64,000 nucleotides of DNA from Mesorhizobium opportunistum WSM2075. Its GTDB lineage: Bacteria; Pseudomonadota; Alphaproteobacteria; Rhizobiales; Rhizobiaceae. Of this stretch, positions 43,359-54,324 are shown one piece after another. Numbering within the stretch: the first letter of the stretch is position 1; each line of letters opens with the position of its first letter. Under the pieces are notes generated by a model. The model made no database searches, was not told the origin of the DNA, and saw nothing but the letters and a program-made list of their open reading frames with translations. Where the stretch lies: the NCBI RefSeq assembly GCF_000176035.2, contig NC_015675.1:6266001-6330000 (forward strand). The letters are read 5' to 3'. The translations under genes were made by a program, and so were the position numbers.

Positions 43359-44191
43359 GTGACGTCTCCGGCCCTCGCCTCGTGGGTGTAGAGATGTTCC
43401 GCCGCCGGAAAGCACCGTCTCCTGACGTCAGCGGCATAAGCCGCAATCGCTGCATCGGCCTGTTCGCCAAGTTCGGCGTAGCGCTTGACGAATTTCGGCC
43501 GGAAGGAGCTGAAAAGCCCGAGCATATCGTCGCTCACCAGAATCTGGCCGTCGCAGGCGAGTGAGGCGCCGATGCCGATGGTGGGGACGGCGATCTCCGC
43601 AGTGATGCGTTTTGCGAGGGGTTCGGGGACCTTCTCCAGCACCACGGAGAAGGCGCCGGCCTCGGTAACCGCATTGGCATCGCGCCTGATGCGCTCGGCA
43701 TCTTCTCCCCGCCCCTGGACGCGGTAGCCACCGAACGTATTGACCGCCTGAGGCGTTAAACCGACATGCGCCATGACAGGGATGCCGCGGGCGCAGAGGA
43801 AGCGGATGGTCTCGGCCATTTTCTCACCGCCTTCGAGCTTGACAGCCGCACAACCGGTCTGCGCCATCAGGCGCGCAGCGTTGCCGAAGGCCTGCACGGG
43901 GCTCTCTTCATAGGAGCCGAATGGCAGGTCAACGACCATCAATGATCGCACCAGACCGCGGCGCACCGCCTGGCCGTGCATGATCATCATGTCGAGAGTG
44001 ACGCCCAGCGTCGATGAGAGGCCGTGCAATACCATGCCAACGCTGTCGCCAACGAGAACGACGTCGCAGTGTGGATCAACCAATCTGGCTATCGGCGTGG
44101 TGTATGCCGTCAGGCAGACGAGTGGAGCCCGGCCCTTCCGCGCTCGGATATCCGGCGGTGTGATCGCCTTTGTCTCACCCGTTGCGCTCAA
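43355..44191 (-). CDS. panB: 3-methyl-2-oxobutanoate hydroxymethyltransferase
   Basis: PanB makes ketopantoate from alpha-ketoisovalerate and methylene-tetrahydrofolate. The 278-residue TIM-barrel protein shows [71 protein letters not shown] and [20 protein letters not shown]. First gene of panBC, divergent from nadQ. Confidence 0.95.
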   Translation of the reverse strand: MSATGETKAITPPDIRARKGRAPLVCLTAYTTPIARLVDPHCDVVLVGDSVGMVLHGLSSTLGVTLDMMIMHGQAVRRGLVRSLMVVDLPFGSYEESPVQAFGNAARLMAQTGCAAVKLEGGEKMAETIRFLCARGIPVMAHVGLTPQAVNTFGGYRVQGRGEDAERIRRDANAVTEAGAFSVVLEKVPEPLAKRITAEIAVPTIGIGASLACDGQILVSDDMLGLFSSFRPKFVKRYAELGEQADAAIAAYAADVRRRCFPAAEHLYTHEARAGDVT

Positions 44192-44317
44192 CCGATACGT
44201 CCTTCCCTGGCGTTACCCGCCGCGGGTGTCGCGTTTGGCATATTTTTATGCGAGTGCGAAGTGCAAAAAAGAGCGTCCAACTGTCCGGTGTTGACCTTCG
44301 TGCAGCAACGCTTAAAT

Positions 44318-44345
44318 TCAATCGATTGATAACCCCGAATTCGGG
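44318..44345. promoter_or_regulatory. Two perfect palindromes between panB and nadQ
   Basis: TCAATCGATTGA (44318-44329) and CCCGAATTCGGG (44334-44345), 12 bp each, lie 20-50 bases before nadQ. They could be operators for nadQ or panB. Which regulator binds is not known from the sequence. Confidence 0.45.
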
Positions 44346-44365
44346 AACAACTCACCTTCGCAAAC

Positions 44366-45328
44366 ATGAACCATCAGGCAAAAGGAACCAGAAAACGCAG
44401 AGCCGCGGTCAAGGCCGACGAAGCAAAAGTGGACCTGATCGCCGTTGTCGTCGCCGTAACCGACAGTGATCCCTGTCTTCTCACCATCGGGAACGCGGAT
44501 ACCCTTCCGTCCGGCCCATATGCGCTGGAGCATCGATCGCTGCAATCCGGTCTGAGGGGTTGGGTCGAGCAACAGACCGGCCACCCGCTCGGCTACATCG
44601 AGCAGCTCTACACCTTCGCCGATCGGGACCGCATAGGTGCCGAGCGCCAGGAACGCGCCATCTCAATCAGTTATCTCGCACTCACTCGCAAGGAACAGGC
44701 AGCGGGCTCCGGTAATTGTGGGTGGCGCAGTTGGTACGAGTATTTGCCTTGGGAGGACCATCGCTCCGGCACGCCGGTCGTGCTCGATATCTTACGACCA
44801 CGCCTGAGTGAGTGGGCTGAGGGCGCCAGCGACCCCACCACGCGACGCGAACGCCTGCAGCGCGCCGCGATTGCCTTCGGTTTCGACCACCGCAACTGGA
44901 ATGAGGAACTCACGCTACAACGTTACGAGTTGCTCTACGAATCTGCCCTGATCGAAGAGGCTGGCCGCGGGCGGGACGTCGCGCCCGCGGTGACATCTGG
45001 CAAGGCGATGATCGCTGACCATCGACGAATCCTGGCGACGGGCATTGCGCGGCTGCGTTCCAAGATCAAGTACCGGCCGGTAGTGTTCGAGCTCATGAGG
45101 CCGTCCTTCACGCTGCTTCAGCTGCAGCGGACCGTGGAGGCCCTCGCCGGGAGGCTTATCAACAAGCCGAATTTCCGCAGGCTTGTTGAGCAGCAAGAGT
45201 TGGTCGAGGAAACTGGCGAGACCTCTCTCGAGACGGGCGGGCGACCGGCAAAGCTCTATCGGTTCCGGCATGCCGTCCTCGACGACAGGGCTGTGGCTGG
45301 GACAAAATTGCCGCTCGCGCGGGCTTGA
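44366..45328 (+). CDS. nadQ: NadQ transcriptional repressor (Nudix plus winged helix)
   Basis: NadQ-type regulators repress de novo NAD synthesis genes in alphaproteobacteria. The 320-residue protein has an N-terminal Nudix-like domain (VDLIAVVVAVTDSDPCLLTI, LRGWVEQQTGHPLGYIEQLY, ISYLALTRKEQ). The C-terminal winged helix reads VFELMRPSFTLLQLQRTVEA, LINKPNFRRLVEQQELVEET and GGRPAKLYRFR. It lies directly upstream of nadABC, as in related genomes, with a repeat-rich operator between. Confidence 0.9.
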   Translation: MNHQAKGTRKRRAAVKADEAKVDLIAVVVAVTDSDPCLLTIGNADTLPSGPYALEHRSLQSGLRGWVEQQTGHPLGYIEQLYTFADRDRIGAERQERAISISYLALTRKEQAAGSGNCGWRSWYEYLPWEDHRSGTPVVLDILRPRLSEWAEGASDPTTRRERLQRAAIAFGFDHRNWNEELTLQRYELLYESALIEEAGRGRDVAPAVTSGKAMIADHRRILATGIARLRSKIKYRPVVFELMRPSFTLLQLQRTVEALAGRLINKPNFRRLVEQQELVEETGETSLETGGRPAKLYRFRHAVLDDRAVAGTKLPLARA

Positions 45329-45381
45329 CATACTTATAGTCAAGGTAGACATATTCCCCTTATTGTCAGATCGAATATAAG
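45325..45381 (+). promoter_or_regulatory. nadABC promoter with candidate NadQ operator
   Basis: A perfect -35 TTGACA (45325-45330) is followed by a weak -10 about 17-18 bases on. The same stretch carries CTTATA (45333) and TATAAG (45376) as inverted ends, with ACATA and GTCA half-elements repeated inside. Overlap of promoter and repeats fits repression by NadQ. Confidence 0.6.
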
Positions 45382-45392
45382 CGGAGGCGCTG

Positions 45393-46367
45393 ATGACTGG
45401 GGCGTTACCTACGGCTGCGTCCCTGTACGAGCGCGTCCGGCGGGTGATTCCGCCAGTCGAATGGCCGGCGTTTACCAACGACATTGAAGCCATCCTAGCG
45501 CTGAAGCGCGATCGAAACGCGGTGATCCTTGCGCACAACTACCAAACGCCGGAGATCTTCCATTGCGTGGCCGACATCGTCGGCGACAGCCTCGCACTGG
45601 CCCGCAAGGCGGCCACGGTCGAGGCGCAGGTCATCGTGGTTGCCGGCGTGCATTTCATGGCTGAGACGGCCAAGCTGCTCAATCCGAACAAGATGGTCCT
45701 CATTCCGGACCTCGGCGCCGGTTGCTCGCTCGCTGATTCGATCACGGCAGAGGACGTGCGGCTGCTACGGCAGCGCTATCCGGGGGTTCCGGTTGTCACC
45801 TACGTCAACACTTCCGCGGCCGTAAAAGCGGAGTCGGACATCTGCTGCACGTCGGGCAACGCCCGGGCGGTGGTGGAATCGCTCGGCGTGCCGCGTGTGA
45901 TCATGGTGCCCGATGAATATCTGGCGATAAACGTTGCGGCGGACACGGATGTCGAGATCATCGCCTGGAGGGGCCACTGCGAAGTGCATGAGCGCTTCAC
46001 GTCGGCCGACATCCGGGAATTGCGCGATGCACATCCTGGGGTCATCATTCTCGCCCATCCCGAATGCCCGCCCGAGATTGTCGCACAGGCGGAATTCTCC
46101 GGCTCGACTGCGGCCATGTTGGATTATGTCGAGCGGGAGAAACCGGTGCGCGTCGTCCTGCTAACCGAATGTTCGATGAGCGACAATGTCGCGGTCGCGC
46201 ATCCCGAAATCGAGTTCATTCGGCCTTGCAATCTTTGCCCGCACATGAAGCGCATCACCTTGGCCAACATCCGCGCCGCGCTCGAGGAGAACCGGCATGA
46301 GGTTCGGATCGCTGCCGGGATTGCAGGGCGCGCGCGCCGCTCAGTCGAGCGAATGCTTTCCCTATGA
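45393..46367 (+). CDS. nadA: Quinolinate synthase A
   Basis: NadA condenses iminoaspartate and dihydroxyacetone phosphate to quinolinate with a [4Fe-4S] cluster. The 324-residue protein contains [83 protein letters not shown] and [14 protein letters not shown] with the cluster Cys residues. It overlaps nadB by four bases. Confidence 0.96.
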   Translation: MTGALPTAASLYERVRRVIPPVEWPAFTNDIEAILALKRDRNAVILAHNYQTPEIFHCVADIVGDSLALARKAATVEAQVIVVAGVHFMAETAKLLNPNKMVLIPDLGAGCSLADSITAEDVRLLRQRYPGVPVVTYVNTSAAVKAESDICCTSGNARAVVESLGVPRVIMVPDEYLAINVAADTDVEIIAWRGHCEVHERFTSADIRELRDAHPGVIILAHPECPPEIVAQAEFSGSTAAMLDYVEREKPVRVVLLTECSMSDNVAVAHPEIEFIRPCNLCPHMKRITLANIRAALEENRHEVRIAAGIAGRARRSVERMLSL

Positions 46368-47905
46368 GCCTCGACGTTCGTGACATTGGCGGGGCACCGG
46401 TGATCATCGGCTCTGGTTTGGCAGGTCTGATGACAGCGCTCCATCTGGCGCCGGAACCGGTTGTGCTTCTATCCAATGCGGAGCTGGGAACCGGAGCCTG
46501 CAGCGAGCTCGCCCAAGGCGGTCTTGCGGCAAGTGTCGGCGGCGAGGACAGTCCCGAACTTCATCTTTGTGACACCCTGGCGGCCGGTGACGGCCTCTGC
46601 GACGAGGCGACGGTGCGGCGGGTGGTCCGAGCTGCACCTGAAGCGATCAGGACTCTAGAGCGGTTTGGAGTCGCATTCGACCGACGCGCTGACGGTGCGT
46701 TGCGGCTCGGGCTTGAGGCGGCGCACTCGCAGCGGCGGATCGTGCATGCGGCGGGCGATGCCACCGGTCGCGAACTGGTGCGCGCGCTGGTCGCGGCAGC
46801 ACGGCGCACAGCCTCCATCACTGTCCTGGAGAACGTCGAGGCCCGCCGGCTTGTCGTTGAAGACGGGGCGATCATCGCCGTGGTGGCGGCCGGGTGCACG
46901 GGCGCAATCGCCTTGCCAACGCGCCGCGCGGTGCTGGCGACCGGCGGCATCGGCGCCTTGTTCAGCGATACGACAAACCCGCCCGGCTCATGCGGACAGG
47001 GGCTCGCGCTCGCCGCTTGTGCCGGGGCGGAGTTCGCCGACCTGGAATTCGTGCAGTTCCACCCGACCGCTCTTGAGGGCCCGCGGCGGCCGATGCCGCT
47101 GGTGAGCGAAGCGGTGCGTGGCGAGGGTGCTGTGCTCGTCGACGAGCGGGGAGAGCGTTTCCTGGCTGATACCCCAGGGGGCGAGCTTGCGCCTCGCGAC
47201 GTGGTTGCCCGCGCGGTTTGGCGCCAGCTCGCTCTCGGACGCCGTGTGTTCCTTGACGCCAGGCAATGTCTTGGCCTCAGATTTGACAAGCGCTTTCCGG
47301 CGATCGCCGATTTGTGCCGCGAGGCCGGCATCGATCCCGCGACCGAACCGATCCCGGTGCGCCCGGCCGCACATTACCACATGGGCGGTGTTGCAGTAGA
47401 CGCTGCGGGCCGGAGCTCCATCGACGGACTGTGGGCATGCGGCGAGGTCGCTTGCACGGGTCTGCACGGCGCGAACCGGCTCGCCAGCAACTCGCTTATC
47501 GAAGCGATGGTGACGGCGAGCTGGGTTGCTGAAAGCGTCGCCGACGTGTCACACACCCGCCGACCGCGCGTGTGTTCGGCATTCGTGCCTCAACGGCCGG
47601 ACGCCTCCGGCATCCGTCCAATCGTCTCCGCCGCGCTCGGCATCGTCCGCGATGGCGAGACGCTACGCGACGGGGTGGCGACCCTGTTGCCGATTGCAGC
47701 TCACGACAGCGCCGCCTCCGACCCCGCCATGGTCGCGCTGATGATCGCCCTTGCGGCTCTGCGGCGCGAAGAGAGCCGCGGCTCGCACTATCGTTCCGAT
47801 TTCGCCGGACGCGATGCGGACGTGCGCCTGTCGCGGCTGACACTGCGCAGCGCAATACAGACCGCCGTCGCACTCAGCTGGCGAGCACCGATGCGGAGCA
47901 CCTGA
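46364..47905 (+). CDS. nadB: L-aspartate oxidase
   Basis: NadB oxidises aspartate to iminoaspartate for NadA. The 513-residue flavoprotein has the FAD motif [65 protein letters not shown] and [20 protein letters not shown]. The frame is intact. It overlaps nadA, and nadC follows by one base. Confidence 0.96.
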   Translation: MSLDVRDIGGAPVIIGSGLAGLMTALHLAPEPVVLLSNAELGTGACSELAQGGLAASVGGEDSPELHLCDTLAAGDGLCDEATVRRVVRAAPEAIRTLERFGVAFDRRADGALRLGLEAAHSQRRIVHAAGDATGRELVRALVAAARRTASITVLENVEARRLVVEDGAIIAVVAAGCTGAIALPTRRAVLATGGIGALFSDTTNPPGSCGQGLALAACAGAEFADLEFVQFHPTALEGPRRPMPLVSEAVRGEGAVLVDERGERFLADTPGGELAPRDVVARAVWRQLALGRRVFLDARQCLGLRFDKRFPAIADLCREAGIDPATEPIPVRPAAHYHMGGVAVDAAGRSSIDGLWACGEVACTGLHGANRLASNSLIEAMVTASWVAESVADVSHTRRPRVCSAFVPQRPDASGIRPIVSAALGIVRDGETLRDGVATLLPIAAHDSAASDPAMVALMIALAALRREESRGSHYRSDFAGRDADVRLSRLTLRSAIQTAVALSWRAPMRST

Positions 47906-47906
47906 C

Positions 47907-48785
47907 ATGAAGTTCTCACCGCTTCCCTCAACCCTGATCGAACCGATCGTGCGCGGCGCTCTTCTCGAAGACCTGGGCAGATGCGGCGATCTGACCAGCG
48001 ACGCCGTGATCCCGCGCGATCGCACCGCCACATTAGTGCTGAAGTCGCGACAAACGGGGATCGTTGCCGGCCTCGATCTGGCCGCCTTCGCCTTCATGCT
48101 CGTCGAACCTGCGATCGACATGCAAATCTGGCGAGTTGACGGCAGCGATGTCGCGGGGGGCGAAATCATCGCCATGCTGTGCGGACCGGCGCGGGGCCTG
48201 CTCACCGCCGAGCGTACGGCGCTCAATTTTCTGTGTCATCTGAGCGGCATTGCCACTGCCACGGCAGCGATGGTCGAAGCCGTGCGCGGCCACAAGGCGA
48301 GGATCGTGTGCACGCGAAAGACGACGCCCGGCCTGCGCGCGCTGGAGAAATATGCGGTACGCGTCGGCGGCGGCGCCAATCACCGCTTCGGGCTCGACGA
48401 CGCCTTCCTGATCAAGGACAACCACATCGCGATCGCCGGCGACATTCGCACGACAATAGAGCGGGCGCGCGCCGCCGCGGGGCACATGGTGAAGATCGAG
48501 GTCGAGGTCGAGACCCTTGAGCAGCTCGATACAGCGCTCACGCTGGGAGTCGACGCGGTGCTGCTCGACAATATGTCGGTTGAGGACCTTGCCCGCGCCG
48601 TGGCAATGGTCGGCGGCCGCGCCATCACCGAGGCTTCCGGTCGGGTGACACCGAAAATGGCTCCGGCGATTGCTGCCACGGGTGTTGACCTCATCTCGGT
48701 CGGTTGGCTGACACACAGCGCGCCCATTCTCGACATCGGCCTGGATATGCCGGCTCGCGGTAATATCAGCACCCATTTGAACTAA
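47907..48785 (+). CDS. nadC: Nicotinate-nucleotide pyrophosphorylase
   Basis: NadC turns quinolinate and PRPP into nicotinate mononucleotide. The 292-residue protein shows EDLGRCGDLTSDAVIP, ERTALNFLCHLSGIAT, CTRKTTPGLRALEKYAVRVG GGANHRFGLDDAFLIKDNHI and EVEVETLEQL. Third gene of the nad operon; the small 54-residue frame and bioB follow. Confidence 0.96.
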   Translation: MKFSPLPSTLIEPIVRGALLEDLGRCGDLTSDAVIPRDRTATLVLKSRQTGIVAGLDLAAFAFMLVEPAIDMQIWRVDGSDVAGGEIIAMLCGPARGLLTAERTALNFLCHLSGIATATAAMVEAVRGHKARIVCTRKTTPGLRALEKYAVRVGGGANHRFGLDDAFLIKDNHIAIAGDIRTTIERARAAAGHMVKIEVEVETLEQLDTALTLGVDAVLLDNMSVEDLARAVAMVGGRAITEASGRVTPKMAPAIAATGVDLISVGWLTHSAPILDIGLDMPARGNISTHLN

Positions 48786-48795
48786 CGGAGACACA

Positions 48796-48960
48796 ATGAG
48801 GAGCAACGCGCTCGGGCTACACGCGTATCAAAGAGGCGCGAAAGAGCACGCTACATGGGTCACCCTTCAATATTTCCGGTGTCCGAATGTTGCGCCGACA
48901 GCCTTTCGGAAGGGGCTCGCCACTGGCGGACTGGTGAGTGCGATCGCTGATCAGCAATAG
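48796..48960 (+). CDS. 54-residue unknown protein between nadC and bioB
   Basis: [20 protein letters not shown], then [20 protein letters not shown] and [22 protein letters not shown] lies just before the ATG and the gene ends 11 bases before bioB. No family recognised. Its fit between two biosynthetic operons suggests it is translated or acts as a leader. Confidence 0.5.
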   Translation: MRSNALGLHAYQRGAKEHATWVTLQYFRCPNVAPTAFRKGLATGGLVSAIADQQ

Positions 48961-48971
48961 AGGCTTTGACG

Positions 48972-49982
48972 ATGATGACGGGAATGAACGAGGAATGCGA
49001 CTCGGACTATGCCACGCAGTCGATGCAGGAAGCACTAGCCCGATGGAGCCGCAAAGAGGCCGAGGCTATATACGGCATGCCGTTCAACGATCTGCTCTTC
49101 CTGGCCCAGACCATCCATCGCCAGAACTTCGATCGCAACCGGGTGCAGCTGTCGCGGCTGCTCAGCATCAAGACCGGCGGATGCCCGGAGGATTGCGGCT
49201 ATTGCAGCCAGTCTGCGCATCACCAAACCGGCCTGAAGGCATCGAAGCTGATGGAGGTCAATCATGTGATCGAGGAGGCGACCAAGGCACGAGATGCTGG
49301 AGCAACCCGCTATTGCATGGGCGCTGCCTGGCGCAGTCCTAAAGACCGCGACATGGACGCCGTGCTCGCCATGATCGAAGGCGTGAAGGCGCTCGGCATG
49401 GAGACCTGCATGACGCTCGGCATGCTCGACTTCAGCCAGGCGCAGCGCCTGAAAGCGGCCGGTCTCGACTACTACAACCACAACATCGACACGTCCGCGC
49501 GCTATTACGGCAAGGTCGTTTCGACCAGGACCTTTGCCGACCGTCTGGAAACGCTTGGGCGCGTGCGCGAGGCTGGGATCAAGGTCTGCTGCGGCGGCAT
49601 TGTCGGGATGGGAGAGGAAAGGGCCGATCGCATCGACATGCTGGTAACGCTGGCGAACCTACCCGAGCCGCCGGAAAGCGTACCAATCAACATGCTGATC
49701 CCCATCAGGGGGACACCGCTTGCCGATGCCGACCCCATCGATCCGATCGATTTCATCCGCACGATTGCGCTCGCCCGCGTCATGATGCCGAAGTCCTATG
49801 TAAGGCTCTCCGCCGGCAGGACAAGTATGAGCGACGAGACCCAGGCGCTGTGTTTCTTTGCCGGCGCCAATTCCATTTTTGTCGGTGACACGCTGCTGAC
49901 TGCAGACAATCCCGGAGAGGACAAGGATACGCGTCTATTTAAGCGTCTGGGCATCGAACCGATGCAATGCGAGGCGAAATGA
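48972..49982 (+). CDS. bioB: Biotin synthase
   Basis: BioB is the radical-SAM enzyme that inserts sulfur into dethiobiotin. The 336-residue protein has the cluster motif [70 protein letters not shown] and [20 protein letters not shown] start at ATG 48972; the frame can extend to a TTG at 48966. It overlaps bioF (ATGA) and heads the bioBFDAZ operon. Confidence 0.96.
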   Translation: MMTGMNEECDSDYATQSMQEALARWSRKEAEAIYGMPFNDLLFLAQTIHRQNFDRNRVQLSRLLSIKTGGCPEDCGYCSQSAHHQTGLKASKLMEVNHVIEEATKARDAGATRYCMGAAWRSPKDRDMDAVLAMIEGVKALGMETCMTLGMLDFSQAQRLKAAGLDYYNHNIDTSARYYGKVVSTRTFADRLETLGRVREAGIKVCCGGIVGMGEERADRIDMLVTLANLPEPPESVPINMLIPIRGTPLADADPIDPIDFIRTIALARVMMPKSYVRLSAGRTSMSDETQALCFFAGANSIFVGDTLLTADNPGEDKDTRLFKRLGIEPMQCEAK

Positions 49983-51118
49983 ACGAGCCACCGCTCGCCC
50001 GCTATGAAGCCACCTTGCAGAGGCTGGCACGCAAGGACCGGCTGCGCGCAATGGCGCCGCGGGTCGGGTTCGACTTCTCGTCCAACGATTATCTCGGGCT
50101 TGCCGCCTCAAAGAGGCTTGGCGATGCAGTCGCGGCGGCAATCCAGCGGGGCACCCCGGTCGGCGCTACCGGATCGCGGCTTCTACGCGGCAACGCGCCG
50201 GAGCATGAGGCGTTGGAGTCAGACGCTGCCGCCTTCTTCGGTGCCGAGCGGGCGCTGTTCTTCGGCAGCGGCTACATCGCCAACTTCGCCCTGCTAAGCA
50301 CCCTGGTGAAAAAGGGCGACCTCTTGATCCTCGATGAACTCGCGCACGCCAGCATGCATGAAGGGGCGCGGGCCGGACGCGCCGAGTTCAGGCTGGTGGC
50401 GCACAATGACATTGATGCTTTTGAGGATGCGATCCGGCGCTGGCGCGCCGAGGGCGGCATTGGCCGTATCTGGATCGCGGTCGAAAGCCTCTACAGCATG
50501 GACGGCGACTGTGCGCCGATGGAGAGCCTGATTGAGCTTGCCGATCGGCACGAGGCCTTCATACTGGTCGACGAGGCACATGCCACCGGGGTCTGGGGAC
50601 CGGGGGGCCGCGGGCTGGCCGCGTCGTTCGAGGGCCGCGACAACATCATGGCTCTCCATACATGCGGCAAGGCACTCGGTGCATCGGGCGCGCTCGTCAC
50701 CGGGCCGCGAGTGCTGTGTGAGTATATTGTCAATCGCTGCCGGCCGTTCATCTATGCCACCGCACCATCGCCGCTGATGGCAGTGGCTGCGCGCGAAGCG
50801 CTCGCAATGCTGGTCGACGAGCCGATGCGCCGCGTTGAGTTGCACGAGCACGTTGCTTTTGCAAGCCGGCAACTGGCCGAGCATTGCGGAGCCAAGCCCA
50901 GCGGTTCGCAGATACAGCCATTTGTCATTGGAGACGTGGCGCGCACCATGGCGATCGCGGCGGCTCTGCAGGCTCGCGGCTTCGACTTACGCGGCATTCG
51001 TCCGCCGACGGTGCCGGAGGGTACCTCGCGGCTGCGCATTTCGCTGACGCTCAATGTCGGCGAGGCTGACATTGCGGCGATGGTCGAGACGCTTGCCGAA
51101 GTGTTGGCCACGGCATGA
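49979..51118 (+). CDS. bioF: 8-amino-7-oxononanoate synthase
   Basis: BioF condenses pimeloyl-ACP with alanine using PLP. The 379-residue protein shows [57 protein letters not shown], and the PLP-binding Lys in [30 protein letters not shown] and the end region [16 protein letters not shown] follow. It overlaps both neighbours by four bases. Confidence 0.95.
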   Translation: MNEPPLARYEATLQRLARKDRLRAMAPRVGFDFSSNDYLGLAASKRLGDAVAAAIQRGTPVGATGSRLLRGNAPEHEALESDAAAFFGAERALFFGSGYIANFALLSTLVKKGDLLILDELAHASMHEGARAGRAEFRLVAHNDIDAFEDAIRRWRAEGGIGRIWIAVESLYSMDGDCAPMESLIELADRHEAFILVDEAHATGVWGPGGRGLAASFEGRDNIMALHTCGKALGASGALVTGPRVLCEYIVNRCRPFIYATAPSPLMAVAAREALAMLVDEPMRRVELHEHVAFASRQLAEHCGAKPSGSQIQPFVIGDVARTMAIAAALQARGFDLRGIRPPTVPEGTSRLRISLTLNVGEADIAAMVETLAEVLATA

Positions 51119-51750
51119 GCAAACGCATCGTCGTCACCGGAACCGATACCGGAATTGGCAAAACGGTTTTCGCCGCGGGGCTCGCAGGTCTGCTCGACGG
51201 CTTCTACTGGAAGCCGGTGCAATCGGGTCTCGATGAGGAGACCGACAGTGAGGTGGTCGAACGGCTCGCGGGCCTGCCATCTGGGCGCGTGCTGCCGGAA
51301 GCCCACCGCTTGAAGAGCCCGCTGTCGCCGCACCGTTCAGCCGAGATCGACGGTGTCTCGATCGAGGCTGCCGATCTTGCATTTCCGGTCCTGCCCACAC
51401 CGCTGGTGATCGAAGGCGCCGGCGGACTGATGGTGCCGATCAACCGACAGACAAGATTCATTGACATCTTCGCTGAATGGCGGCTGCCGGTGATCCTGTG
51501 CGCCCGCACCGAGCTCGGCACCATCAACCACACTCTGCTGTCCATCGAAGCCCTGCGGGCTCGCTCCATCCCGCTGATCGGCGTTGTCTTCATCGGTGAA
51601 GAGGCGGCCGATACGCAAAGGACAATCACCGAGTTCGGCGCGGTGCGTCGGCTCGGCAGACTGCCGCACCTGGCTCCACTCACGCGCGAAACTCTGCGAG
51701 AGGCGATGGTTGCCGGCTTCGACCTCGCCCAGATTGCCGGAGGCGAATGA
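51115..51750 (+). CDS. bioD: Dethiobiotin synthetase
   Basis: BioD closes the ureido ring of dethiobiotin with CO2 and ATP. The 211-residue protein begins [20 protein letters not shown] (P-loop), followed by [35 protein letters not shown] and [18 protein letters not shown]. Overlaps bioF and bioA by four bases. Confidence 0.95.
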   Translation: MSKRIVVTGTDTGIGKTVFAAGLAGLLDGFYWKPVQSGLDEETDSEVVERLAGLPSGRVLPEAHRLKSPLSPHRSAEIDGVSIEAADLAFPVLPTPLVIEGAGGLMVPINRQTRFIDIFAEWRLPVILCARTELGTINHTLLSIEALRARSIPLIGVVFIGEEAADTQRTITEFGAVRRLGRLPHLAPLTRETLREAMVAGFDLAQIAGGE

Positions 51751-53015
51751 TGTCGCGGTCGCGCGTCTGGCATCCATTCACCCAGCATGCGATCGAGCCG
51801 CCCATCCCGTCGATCGTCAGCACCGACGGAGCTTGGCTACAGACGAATGACGGACGGCGTATCCTTGATGCAATCTCCTCCTGGTGGGTGGTCACACACG
51901 GCCACCGCCAGCCACGGATCATGGAAGCGATCCGGATCGCGACCGGGATGCTTGACCAGGTGATCTTCGCCGGCCTCACCCATCAGCCGGCAGAGCAATT
52001 GGCCTCGGCGCTGATCGAAATGGTACCGCCAGGCCTCGACTGGGTCTTTTATTCCGACAGCGGCTCCACGAGCGTTGAAGTCGCGCTGAAGATGGCACTC
52101 GGCTATTTCCGCAACATAGGCGCGCCGCGCTCGCGCATCATCGCCATGGAACACAGCTATCATGGCGACACGATCGGCACGATGAGCGTCGGCGCCCGGG
52201 GCGTGTTCAATGCCGCCTACGAACCGCTATTGTTCGAGGTCGACACCATTCCTTTTCCGGCCGCGGGGCGCGAGCAGGAAACGCTGGATCGTTTCGAGAC
52301 CCTGTCTCTTGACCGCCGCGCCGCCGCGCTCATCATCGAGCCGCTCGTGCTTGGCGCCGGCGGCATGCTGATGTATCCGGCCTGGGTGCTGGCGGAATTG
52401 AAGCGGATCGCTGAAGCGTCCGGCACGCTCTTGATCGCCGACGAAGTGATGACCGGCTGGGGGCGCACCGGAACCATATTCGCCTGCGAGCAGGCATCGA
52501 TCTCACCGGACATATTGTGCACCTCGAAGGGCTTGACTGGCGGCGCCGTCCCGCTGGCAGCCACGCTCGCCAGCGATGCCATCTTCCAGGCCCACTATTG
52601 CGTGGACCGAAAGAAGACCTTTTTCCACTCAAGTTCCTACACCGCCAATCCGATCGCCTGCGCGGCCGCACTTGCCAATGTCGAGGTCTGGCGATGCGAG
52701 CCGGTCGCCGAGCGGATTGCGGCCTTAAGTGCGAGACAGGCCGCTGGCCTGCAACGCTTCCAAAACAATCCCTTCTTCACCGAGAGCCGAGCGAACGGCA
52801 CGATCCTAGCTCTCGATCTGCGCACCGGCTCGGCCGGATATCTGGCGGAGATCGGGCCGAAACTGCGCGCTTTTTTCCTCGAGCGTGGCATGCTGGTGCG
52901 CCCGCTCGGAAATGTCCTCTATCTTTTGCCGCCCTATTGCATCACCGGCGACGAACTGGACGGGCTCTATGACGCCATAGAGGAGGCCGGCGAATGCTTC
53001 GGTTCGCGATCATGA
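51747..53015 (+). CDS. bioA: Adenosylmethionine-8-amino-7-oxononanoate aminotransferase
   Basis: BioA transfers the amino group from SAM to KAPA using PLP. The 422-residue protein has [85 protein letters not shown], and the PLP Lys in [14 protein letters not shown]. Intact; overlaps bioD and bioZ. Confidence 0.96.
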   Translation: MMSRSRVWHPFTQHAIEPPIPSIVSTDGAWLQTNDGRRILDAISSWWVVTHGHRQPRIMEAIRIATGMLDQVIFAGLTHQPAEQLASALIEMVPPGLDWVFYSDSGSTSVEVALKMALGYFRNIGAPRSRIIAMEHSYHGDTIGTMSVGARGVFNAAYEPLLFEVDTIPFPAAGREQETLDRFETLSLDRRAAALIIEPLVLGAGGMLMYPAWVLAELKRIAEASGTLLIADEVMTGWGRTGTIFACEQASISPDILCTSKGLTGGAVPLAATLASDAIFQAHYCVDRKKTFFHSSSYTANPIACAAALANVEVWRCEPVAERIAALSARQAAGLQRFQNNPFFTESRANGTILALDLRTGSAGYLAEIGPKLRAFFLERGMLVRPLGNVLYLLPPYCITGDELDGLYDAIEEAGECFGSRS

Positions 53016-53995
53016 ACCGGTCGTCGCGCATCGTCGGCTTCGGTCATCACGCGCCGGCGCGCAAGGTCGAGAACGCGGAAATCGAAGGTCGTCTCGGGCT
53101 CGAACCCGGCTGGATCGAGCGGCGCACCGGGATACGGTCGCGCTTCTGGGCAACGGGCGAAGACACATTATCGAGCCTTGCCGCGCGCGCCGGCGACATG
53201 GCGCTGGCGAATGCCGGTGTCGAGCGTGACGATATCGGCCTGCTGTTGCTGGCGACGTCCACGCCCGACCATCTACTGCCGCCGAGCGCGCCGCTGGTGG
53301 CCCACCGGCTGGGACTCGACCGCGCCGGTGCGGTTGACCTGACGGGCGCCTGCGCCGGCTTCATCTATGCCTTGATGTTGGCGGATGGGTTCACCCGCCT
53401 CCATGGCAAAGCGAGCTTGGTGATTGCCGCCAATATCCTCAGCCGCCGGATCAATCCGGCCGAGCGCGCAAGCGCGGTGCTGTTTGCGGATGCCGCCGGC
53501 GCGGTGGTGGTTGCCCCGTGCAAAGAGCCGGACCGAGGCATTCTCGGCGCGGCGCTGGCCTCGGACGGCTCGCGCTACGGGCTGATCCAGATTCCCGCCG
53601 GCGGAAGCAACACGCCGTTTCATGGCGAGCTGGACCTCGAGCAAACCCGGATGACCATCAGTGACGGGCGTGAAGTGTTCGCCAGGGCTGTAGAGATGAT
53701 GACTGACTGCTCGAGAGGTGCGCTCGGGGCCGCCCAAATGCCGCCGCACCAGATCGATCGTTTCGTGCCGCACCAGGCCAATGCCCGCATCTTCGATGCG
53801 GTCGGCAGGAATCTGGGCATAGCGGATGATGCAATTATCAAGACGATTGCCGACTACGGCAACTCTTCGGCCGCGACGATCCCGCTCTCGCTCTCGCTTT
53901 CGCATCGGGTGCAGCCGTTTCGGCCAGGCGAAAAGATTCTTCTTGCGGCGGCCGGTGCCGGTCTCAGCGGAGGCGCACTCGTCATAGGAATTTAG
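53012..53995 (+). CDS. bioZ: BioZ, KASIII-like enzyme for pimelate-moiety synthesis
   Basis: A 327-residue FabH-like synthase. The catalytic triad is visible as Cys in [16 protein letters not shown], His in [17 protein letters not shown] and Asn in [17 protein letters not shown]. In Mesorhizobium and Agrobacterium, bioZ replaces bioC/bioH by making a pimeloyl-ACP precursor from glutaryl-CoA and malonyl-ACP. Its place at the end of bioBFDA supports BioZ rather than housekeeping FabH. I start at ATG 53012, which overlaps the bioA stop. Confidence 0.93.
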   Translation: MNRSSRIVGFGHHAPARKVENAEIEGRLGLEPGWIERRTGIRSRFWATGEDTLSSLAARAGDMALANAGVERDDIGLLLLATSTPDHLLPPSAPLVAHRLGLDRAGAVDLTGACAGFIYALMLADGFTRLHGKASLVIAANILSRRINPAERASAVLFADAAGAVVVAPCKEPDRGILGAALASDGSRYGLIQIPAGGSNTPFHGELDLEQTRMTISDGREVFARAVEMMTDCSRGALGAAQMPPHQIDRFVPHQANARIFDAVGRNLGIADDAIIKTIADYGNSSAATIPLSLSLSHRVQPFRPGEKILLAAAGAGLSGGALVIGI

Positions 53996-54324
53996 CCGTA
54001 CGCGGTCATGCACAGGATCCGTCACCGATGACACGAACGAACGGGCGCACGAAAAAATGGTCGCCGGCAAGCTTCATGGGCGCTGGCGTGGTCAGGCCAG
54101 AGCGATCAAAGTTGCAGACGATTCTGTCGATCAGCACGATCGGCAATGCTGTCTTTCCGGGTTGTCGGCGCCAGCATGGGAGAGCGGAGCCAGCAGAGTT
54201 CATCACCCCTCCTCACCTCGACGAAGTCCTCCTGGTCGATAAGTCCGGCCCTTCTGGTCCATAGATCAATATTGTAGCGGCAGCACCGGCAGCCGAGAAT
54301 TGAACAAGCGGCCCCTCGAAGGCA
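53996..54324. other. No recognisable gene
   Basis: About 330 bases between bioZ and the MFS exporter gene. Short frames on both strands lack ribosome binding sites and motifs. It probably holds the end of the bio operon and the promoter of the transporter. Confidence 0.35.
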
